From NCBI RefSeq assembly GCF_021869535.1, contig NW_026262712.1:70030100-70094099 (forward strand): a stretch of 64,000 bases of DNA. The letters run 5' to 3'. Each line of letters opens with the position of its first letter. The stretch's first letter is position 1. The translations under genes and the position numbers were made by a program. Source of the DNA: Mytilus californianus (lineage: Eukaryota > Mollusca > Bivalvia > Mytilida > Mytilidae). Shown one piece after another: positions 59,001-64,000 of this stretch. Below the pieces are notes generated by a model that was given only the letters and a program-made list of their open reading frames with translations, did no database searches and was not told the origin of the DNA.

Positions 59001-59964
59001 AGGAAAACTGACAATCCTAGTCAATTAAGATTGGAGTCGAGTACACCCGCACGAGCAGGGTTCGAACTCACAACCTCAGTGTTGACTGGCTAGTGATTAC
59101 AGTAGTAACTTCTTAGACCACTCGGCCACCGAGGCCCCTTGAAAAACAACGAAAAAGAAACACAGTACACAAATGACTTTTAAGGAAATGTAAATTAACA
59201 TTTACTTATTTGTCATGCAGGCAAAATTAAGTTTGTTATATACAAATAAGAAGATGTGATATGATTGCCAATGAGACAACTCTCCACAAGAGACCAAATG
59301 ACACAGAAATTAACTATAGGTCACCGTATGGCGTTCTACAATGAGCAATGCCCATACCGCATAGACAGCTATAAAAGGCCCCAAAATTACAAATGTAAAT
59401 CAATTCAAACAAGAAAACCAACAACCTGATTAATGTACAACATAATGAATGAAAAACAAATATGATATACAGTAACAAGCGACAACTACTGAATTACAGG
59501 CTCCTGACTCGGGACAGGCACATACAGATTGTGGTGGGTTAAACATGTTAGCAGGCGCCCAACCCTCCTTCTAACCTGGGACAGTGGTGTAACAGTACAA
59601 CATATGAACAAACTATAAAAATCAGTGTTATGTTTACCTAATAAAAGTATGTGATTTACTGCATGAACAACAGTGATTTAAATACCAATAACCATAAACA
59701 AATTATTTTTACTGCAGGCAACAAAAAACAAATTTTTAAAATAAAAATACAATGCTACAGTGTAACTTGAAACTGCTATCAGTGTACTTTTAGAAATCAT
59801 AAAACTTACATGAGACTAATAAGATTTACGTGAACTTTTTTCAGCTTGATGCAGCCTATGAACGTATTGCTTGTGGTAAAACAGAGGACCAGTTGTTGAT
59901 GACAGAGTTGGCAAGACAGATATTTAAATCCATTAAACGACCTGCAAATAGACGGACTTCGTGA
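42986..59964 (+). CDS. MYB: MYB proto-oncogene family transcription factor (A/B/C-Myb type), 13 in-frame exons
   Basis: Sequence-specific nuclear transcription factor with three Myb repeats. Exons read directly: 42986-43109 (or from 43002), 43929-44087, 44372-44475, 45605-45733, 46817-47002, 49721-49833, 51142-51266, 52073-52401, 54448-54568, 55568-55681, 56477-56572, 57255-57383, 58712-58780, 59845-59964 (14 segments if the proposed 34791-34805 exon is not counted). All have AG/GT borders and matching phases, ending in TGA at 59962-59964. With the proposed first exon the protein is 638 residues, close to the vertebrate MYB length known to me. R1 is about residues 34-87, R2 88-139, R3 140-190. 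The C-terminal half holds conserved LPFSPSQFLN, RTPTPFK and GKTEDQLLMTE segments known from MYB/MYBL1/MYBL2, and many SP/TP sites that could be CDK targets (inference). Invertebrates usually have one such gene, functionally nearest B-Myb. Identity is very secure; the start exon is not. Confidence 0.95.
43430..43700. repeat. Two-unit tandem repeat in a MYB intron
   Basis: 'catttccatgcaatgatata' + 'a.agacatttgaacca' and 'gacaaaatggaggttaagtt' + 'tgatattgaaaaactt' occur twice, about 108 bp apart. Same family as 41840-42170. Confidence 0.75.
44770..45300 (+). repeat. Tandem repeat, family H8, in a MYB intron
   Basis: Three units of about 171-178 bp, each with 'actagtggtaggtcaatg', 'tatttggtatgc.gttgtat' and 'tgccccctcagtcatggtaaa'. 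Related to 2900-3660. Clear helentron ends were not found. Confidence 0.75.
47399..47790 (+). mobile_element. Helentron-like element, family H7
   Basis: Begins TATGCCCCAGCCGCTAAG. 'tttgcctcaaccaaatgtta' + 'aaacttatacacaatgctta' occurs twice (about 47482 and 47644). Ends GCGGGGGAATC followed by the palindrome TGTGGCCACA. It abuts the next element directly, with a shared border near 47790. Overlapping ORFs are not genes. Confidence 0.6.
47797..49687 (+). mobile_element. Helentron-like element, family H3, carrying a satellite array
   Basis: 5' hairpin AGTCTCCCAAACG-AAGTTTGGGAAGACT, then (TTA)n and (TTC)n runs at 47850-47912, then a 134-bp satellite. The 3' end is CGTTTGGGAGACT, inverted to the 5' arm, then a perfect hairpin GTAACAG-CATC-CTGTTAC. 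It sits wholly in the MYB intron between R3 and the central region; the Ser-rich ORF at 47742-47993 is a microsatellite translation. Confidence 0.85.
48212..49534. repeat. 134-bp satellite with 268-bp higher-order (A/B) dimers
   Basis: Monomers start at 48212, 48346, 48480, 48614, 48748, 48882, 49016 and 49150, exactly 134 bp apart, then at 49286 and 49410 with shorter variants. Odd units carry 'aaatgaaataca' and 'atttaagaaag..taagtggtcaag'; even units carry 'gaatgatataca' and 'atttgagaaag..taaatggt.gag'. So a dimer was amplified four times. Confidence 0.95.
49721..54568 (+). CDS. MYB: MYB exons encoding the central conserved and phosphosite-rich region
   Basis: Exons 49721-49833, 51142-51266, 52073-52401 and 54448-54568. 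The second carries LIPISSPAVSRF and a basic RKRKRK end that could act as a nuclear localisation signal (inference). The third is the largest exon, 109 codons, with LPFSPSQFLNSPE plus many TP/SP pairs. The fourth carries ILDATPRTPTPFKTALAE and a short charged helix. The same motifs in the same order are known from the C-terminal regulatory region of MYBL1/MYBL2/MYB, where they take part in autoinhibition and cyclin A-CDK2 control. Phases (1, 0, 2, 0) chain without a stop. The 2.7-kb intron before 49721 holds a large tandem-repeat element, and the intron after 52401 holds a retroelement fragment. Confidence 0.92.
50204..50374. mobile_element. Short MITE in a MYB intron
   Basis: TAGGGGTGTTCCAATTAAAC at the left is inversely matched by a right end finishing GGAATGGCCCTA. 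Same end type as 23905-24085. Confidence 0.65.
51676..51800 (-). mobile_element. Retroelement tail remnant in a MYB intron
   Basis: 'gagatgtggtatgattgtca', 'atgagacaacta', 'cagccttctataatgagc' is the inverse of the tail at 30100-30195 and matches 59237-59350. Strongly 5'-truncated. Confidence 0.65.
53125..54222 (+). pseudogene. Retroelement RT C-terminal fragment and 3' UTR in a MYB intron
   Basis: From 53155 the frame reads SPSYSVYISQLVRFACVCNN, then FRYHKLVKT, with a stop at TAA (53311-53313) where the relative at 28729-28989 is open, then DIIRKYNSTCRHLIHSGISH and HPIFYGNILY. The 3' UTR includes 'cccaagtcaggagcctct' and ends near 54222 with 'gttgtctctttgacacattc'. Same family as 28712-30195. 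Confidence 0.8.
54842..55118 (+). mobile_element. Helentron-like element, family H5, copy 2, in a MYB intron
   Basis: Starts TATGCCCCACCTACGATAGC, closes with AGAGGGGCAT, ends GTGGGGCATCCATG-TACTATGGAC. The inverse of 19072-19362. No ORF. Confidence 0.8.
55568..59964 (+). CDS. MYB: MYB C-terminal exons with the GKTEDQL (MuvB-binding-like) segment
   Basis: Exons 55568-55681, 56477-56572, 57255-57383 and 58712-58780 are all phase 0 (38, 32, 43 and 23 codons). The last exon, 59845-59964, is 39 codons plus stop. It reads LDAAYERIACGKTEDQLLMT followed by ELARQIFKSI. In B-Myb the corresponding segment docks on the LIN9-LIN52 part of the MuvB complex, which activates G2/M genes. Its preservation suggests this Myb keeps a MuvB role (family knowledge plus inference). 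The exon at 57255 carries SILFSPPSIIKDTL, another B-Myb-like motif. The intron between 58780 and 59845 contains a nested SINE and a retroelement tail. Confidence 0.9.
58880..59140 (-). mobile_element. tRNA-derived SINE, copy 2, with 12-bp TSD, nested in an older repeat
   Basis: The minus strand begins GGGGCCTCGGTGGCCGAGTG and has B box GGTTCGAACCC, core CTCCGGGCACTCCGGCTTCC and tail CACCAAAAATCAAATCAAA. Target duplications GAAAAACAACGA lie at 58868-58879 and 59141-59152, splitting the 'ataccaa-ggg' repeat at 58795-59165. Very similar to copy 1. Located in the last MYB intron. Confidence 0.92.
59237..59600 (-). mobile_element. Retroelement 3' UTR fragment in the last MYB intron
   Basis: 'agatgtgatatgattgccaa', 'ggtcaccgtatggcgttcta' and 'caggctcctgactcgggaca' are hallmarks of an abundant mussel retroelement tail, on the minus strand. 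Homologous to the tail at 29870-30195. Confidence 0.75.
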
Positions 59965-62090
59965 TAGTATATGTGTTCAATGTTAGACTTCTGTAAAGTT
60001 GTGAAATCTTCTTATATGTTCATATCAATGACAACAGTGTTTATGCCTTTAATTATTCATGAGACTGACAATAGACAGCTTTAAATGAATTAGATATAAA
60101 CAACTATTGTGAAAAAAAGTAATTCTGGATATTCACTCTGTATATATAAAGTATATATTTACACATAGAATTAGTGCTCAACAACTGATATAACATAGAA
60201 GGCTTTTTCGTGTGTACTAAATCATTTACTGTGAGAATAATTTCAGCTGTATTCTGTAAAACTCCAATTACATGAATAATGGTCTACTGTTACATGGTAT
60301 AAAATTGCATTAGTTAATCTAGCAAATTAGACAGTCTTAGGGAATTACGGTAATGAATGCATTAATTTCTGAATTTATTATATGAAAATAAGTTTTTGTC
60401 AAAAATATTTTTGAAATAACTTTTGCTAGACATATTAAGCAAGCAGATAGCAGAATAAGACGTTGTGTATAGTTACAGAATTTGAAATCCTATTCCTACT
60501 TGATATGGTACTTTGTATTTTAGTAACATAACATTGTTCCACTTTTTATAGCTTGATTAATTGTGATTTTTTCTAAGTCATTTATAGAGTGTTGTGTTGA
60601 TACAAAGAGTGTTCCATTTTGTTAAATGTAGATAGAGACTGGTCTCTAATTGATGAATGGCTTGATTTTATGTAGGGCTAAATGAGGATATTTTTTTTTT
60701 AAATAAATGAAAACTTTTTCTGTAACTGTAAGAGTATATGATTGTCACATTAAGAATATCAGAAAATGTATTTTTTCTATAGATGAAAGTTCGTATTATT
60801 TTATTTAGTATTTTAGTGTGTATAGAAGGATGCATGTAAATTGACACACCTTCAGAACAAAATCAAAATATTTTTTTTTTTTTTTATTAATACCGTTTTG
60901 ATTTCACATTCCAATCAATGAGATATCGTAACATTCTTTTTATTTCTGAAAATAAATTAACAGTGAAGTAATATCAGACTACAGGATATTTTAAAGTACA
61001 ACTTAAAACCAAGTACAATTTAAAAAGTATAATTAGTATTGCCTTCCAACTGTGGAACACCAATGTTAGATAACAGAGCCTTGTTAATGTTTATATTGTT
61101 ATAGTAGAGTAGTATAATTAATTTATTACTGCAGTATGTATGCCTGAGAAATGGCAGTCTTTTTTTTAAGTCTTGTTGGTAACATTTTGCGCATTTTCAT
61201 TTTAAACCTTGTAATACATTAAATATTTGAAAATGGATAAACAGATATTTGGGTGACATAGGCGGATCCATGCCCCCCCCCCCCCCCCCCCATGACTGTA
61301 GCAGGCCCCCTCTTATGGCAGTCAGTGGGCCCCCTCCCCTTATAAAAAGTTCTGGATCTGCCACTGGATGAATATATCAATATACAGCAACCTAAAATAC
61401 ATCTAGAAATCTAAAAATCTTGAAGCAATGTATCACTGACAAGTACATGTATTGGGAATAAATGTCAGAATGCACTATAGATACTTATTTATGATCATGT
61501 GCATTTCATGTCTTGTCATGTAGTTAAAATTTCAAATTCTTTCTGTTATATACAGAAACATCTCAGCTTAGACCAAAAAATCAATTTGCTTTATTTTCCC
61601 AGTGCCAGCTTTTGATATATTAAGTCTTTGACAATTTCTTAATGACATCTTTTTATTTAAGACTCTGACACTTGATCAATTGTTCTAGACATATAGGATA
61701 AAATTATATTGAACACTGGTATTTCAAGAAAATTTGTTTGTCTTGTCAATTGGAAAGATACATACATGTATTAGGAGTAGGCTACAGCTACAAACAAGTT
61801 TCAACTATCAAGTATATATTGACCAATTTCATAAGTAAAATTTTGTAGTCTGGAAGAATAAAATGTTTAAAAGTTCATTGACTCCCGAAATGCTTTGATT
61901 CATATAAAGACACAGCTTAAAATGGAGATGTGCAATATGTGTAACAGCCATGTTTGTTGTGCATATGTTTTTGTTTTTGTTGGTAGATATTTATATTTTG
62001 TTTGAGGAATGTGCTAACATTTTGTAAAACTGTTTAAACATTCTATAAAATTTTGTTTACTAAATTTTATGTGAATGCAAGATGAATTAA
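59965..62090 (+). other. Probable MYB 3' UTR and downstream flank
   Basis: AT-rich and without a plausible coding exon. AATAAA signals occur at 60702-60707, 60951-60956, 61457-61462 and 61857-61862, any of which could end the transcript. A poly-T run of about 19 lies near 60869-60887. A short C-rich repeat with inverted ends is inserted at 61261-61363. Which poly(A) site is used cannot be told from sequence. Confidence 0.5.
61261..61363. repeat. Small C-rich repeat with inverted ends
   Basis: GGCGGATCCA at the left and TGGATCTGCC at the right are inverted. Between them are about 22 C residues (61274-61292 region) and 'agtcagtgggccccctcccc'. A similar 'tggcagatccaagggg' end occurs at 63353. 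Confidence 0.6.
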
Positions 62091-62170
62091 AACTGAAATG
62101 ATTGATTTTAAAACAGATTTATTTTTGTTTGACCTGAAATTTTTTATTGAAGTTCATTTATTATGATTTT

Positions 62171-62614
62171 TGTCTTGCCTGCCAGAAAAGTCGCAGAACT
62201 TGAGACATAGGGTTTACTCTAGAGCTGGCAGTAAAGGCATAAACTATCTGTATAAAGCTTCATATTTCAGAAGGTAGAAGACCTGAAAGCTTCATTCCTT
62301 GTATGCAGATACCTTATGTTACAAAGTTTCCTTCTGTCATAGGTCCATTGTCCTTGATCTCATATTCATGATTCAGCAACTGCTTAAAAGAACTGAATAT
62401 GATTGTAAGGTGTACATATCTGACTGGCTGTTTTCATTTAACCTTGACCTCTATTTCATGTGTCATTGGTCAGTGTTATGATTTGGTGTGTTTATCAGAT
62501 ACTATAAACAATATGTCAACTATTTTTGGTGTATGGAATGAGTGTAAGGTATATAAGTCTGGCTGGCAGGAATCAGATGACCTTGACCTCATATTCATCA
62601 TCATGGTTCATTGG

Positions 62615-62666
<52 letters not shown>

Positions 62667-63345
62667 TGTCCGTCAGTCCTATTTCTTGTCATCGCAACTC
62701 CTCTCAAACCACACAACAGAATTTCACGAAACCTTTTTAGATGATAAGGACATACTATGTAGTTGTGCATATCGACAGGAAATTACGATTCAATTTTTTT
62801 TCTAGGAGTTGCGCCCCTTTGAACTTATTTACTTTAATGTACTACTGCAACCTTTTGTCATCGCAACTCCTCTCAAACCACGCAACAGAATTTCATGAAA
62901 CCTTTTCAGATAATAAGGACATACAACATAGATGTGCATATCGACAGGAAATTACGATTCAATTTTTTTTCCAGGAGTTGCGCCCCTTTGAACTTATTTG
63001 CCCAATATACTACTGCAACCTTTTGTCATCGCAACTCCTCTCAAACCACACAACAGAATTTCATGAAACTGTGTAGGTAATAAGGACATACTATGTAGAT
63101 GTGCATATTGACAGGAAATTATGATTCAATTTTTTTTTCTGATACAATTTTTTTATCTTACACTTATTTTATTTCTCCAATGACAATGTGGGGTATGTGA
63201 GTGCGCTCACTAAGGTTCTTTAATTTGTTAAGTGTTTTAATAGTTTGGTCCTTTTCTCAGATACTTTTTCATTGGTCAGTATTAAGTTTTTAAGAGTTCA
63301 GTCTTTTCTATAAGTAATTGGTTTACTATTTTTGGTGTAAGGAAT
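62171..63345 (+). mobile_element. Helentron-like element H1, copy D, split by family H4
   Basis: Starts TGTCTTGCCTGCCAG with the degraded CTGCGAC hairpin, then units of about 150 bp to 'catggttcattggtt' at about 62620. The family resumes at about 63217 with 'gttaagtgttttaatagttt' + 'ggtcc' and runs to about 63345. ORFs over it are spurious. Confidence 0.75.
62620..63212 (+). mobile_element. Helentron-like element, family H4, nested in H1 copy D
   Basis: 5' hairpin ATACCCCACGCAACG-AGTTGCGGAGGGTAT. The body has 2.7 units of 168-169 bp starting at 62689, 62858 and 63026 ('tcatcgcaactcctctcaaa'). The 3' end TGGGGTAT is inverted to the 5' arm, followed by hairpin GTGAG-TGCG-CTCAC. Three overlapping ORFs are repeat translations. 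Confidence 0.85.
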
Positions 63346-63692
63346 ATACAGTGGCAGATCCAAGGGGCTTAGAGAGCATACATCCCCCTTTGATCCTTTA
63401 AGTTGCCATTTAAAGGCTTAAACTTCCAGAAGGTGTCAACTCACTATTATGGACATATAAAAATACCACGCTTGACTCCCAGATATTTTCTTAAACCATT
63501 GATATATATGCTCAATCACGAGTTTTACGATTTAACATGTATGGAAACAGCTATTAGAATTATAAGTGTTTATATTATATGAAAAGGAGTATAATCAGAA
63601 AAGCATTAAGAAAACCTGTAAAAACTAAGACATCAAACCATCAATCCCTGAAAGGAAGGTATTGACTTACATAAAACAAATATTGAATTGAA

Positions 63693-63854
63693 GGCTGTGT
63701 TTGGATATACGCCTAAGGCAGCCTCTGGTTAACCATAGGTACCGTTGGGTACCTATGGTTTGATATTTTATATAACAAAATATCGAACCATGGGTACCCA
63801 CGGATACCTATTATGCAACCAGAGGCTGCCATAGGCGTAGATCCAAACACAGCC
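63693..63854. mobile_element. Near-perfect palindromic MITE, 162 bp
   Basis: The left half GGCTGTGTTTGGATATACGC, CTAAGGCAGCCTCTGGTT is mirrored by the right half ending GGATCCAAACACAGCC-type sequence (AACCAGAGGCTGCC, ATCCAAACACAGCC). The inner ACCATAGGTACC/GGGTACC motifs and GATATTTT/AAAATATC also pair. The unpaired centre is only about 7 bp. Confidence 0.9.
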
Positions 63855-63875
63855 TTTGACTTATCGCGAGATTAT

Positions 63876-64000
63876 GGCTGTGTTTGGATATATGCCTGAG
63901 GCGGCCTATGGTTATCCATAGGTACCTTTGGGTACCCATAGTTTGATATTTTATACATCAAAATATTGCTTTTCTGGCTTTGGCGTCATTAATTGTTAAG
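63876..64000. mobile_element. Second copy of the palindromic MITE, cut by the window end
   Basis: GGCTGTGTTTGGATATATGC, then 'gaggcggcctatggtt', 'ccataggtacctttgggtac' and 'gatattttatacatcaaaat' follow the first copy's left half and centre. The sequence then departs ('tgcttttctggc'), so it may be a truncated half. Confidence 0.75.

Noticed and set aside
58880..59140. tRNA gene (Leu-like head with A and B boxes)
   Set aside because: No complete cloverleaf is visible; tail, core and target duplications show it is a SINE.
62399..63080. Four overlapping ORFs of 60-113 codons
   Set aside because: They follow the H1 and H4 tandem units, which recur as peptides with each repeat.

Overview
The window looks like nuclear DNA of a bivalve, most likely a marine mussel (Mytilus-like). 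This is inferred from AT-rich sequence, short exons split by GT-AG introns, and many repeat types I recognise from mussel genomes: helentron/'pearl'-like elements with internal tandem repeats, tRNA-derived SINEs, palindromic MITEs and one family of retroelement RT debris. No prokaryotic operon, rRNA or clear functional tRNA gene was seen. Most short ORFs are repeat translations or chance.

Three host genes can be supported. (1) + strand, 42986-59964: a complete or nearly complete animal MYB gene (A/B/C-Myb family). At least 13 exons join in frame to encode three Myb repeats with all nine tryptophans, a proline-directed phosphosite-rich middle, and a C-terminal GKTEDQL-type segment. A 15-nt first exon at 34791-34805 is proposed. 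(2) - strand, 27307-23472: six in-frame exons of a conserved single C2H2 zinc-finger protein with a LADYC motif; its 5' end is unresolved (candidate exon near 30.4-30.5 kb). (3) + strand, 16170-18535: the last two exons of a membrane protein, one transmembrane segment joined to a roughly 480-residue Thr/Asn-rich tail built on METND-type repeats; its N-terminal exons were not found.

Layout: 1-16 kb is repeat-dominated (two copies of a 150-bp-unit element, RT fragments, foldback MITEs). 16-18.6 kb is the METND gene. 19-23 kb holds helentron-like and MITE insertions and a 56-bp minisatellite. 23.4-27.3 kb is the zinc-finger gene. 28.7-30.2 kb is a retroelement 3' end. 33-39 kb holds transposon-like elements and the proposed MYB promoter/first exon. 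40.1-40.3 kb is a partial copy of MYB exon sequence, followed by a tandem-repeat element. 43-60 kb is MYB, whose introns carry a higher-order satellite, an RT fragment, a SINE with target-site duplication and other insertions. 60-62.1 kb is probably MYB 3' UTR and flank. 62.2-64 kb holds nested elements and near-perfect palindromes.

The most notable structural observation is that at least six unrelated-sequence element families here share one plan: a 5' hairpin whose outer arm recurs inverted near the 3' end, followed by a short 3' hairpin, often around tandem repeats. That is the plan expected of non-autonomous helentrons. Boundaries and family names come from reading only; no alignment or database search was run.
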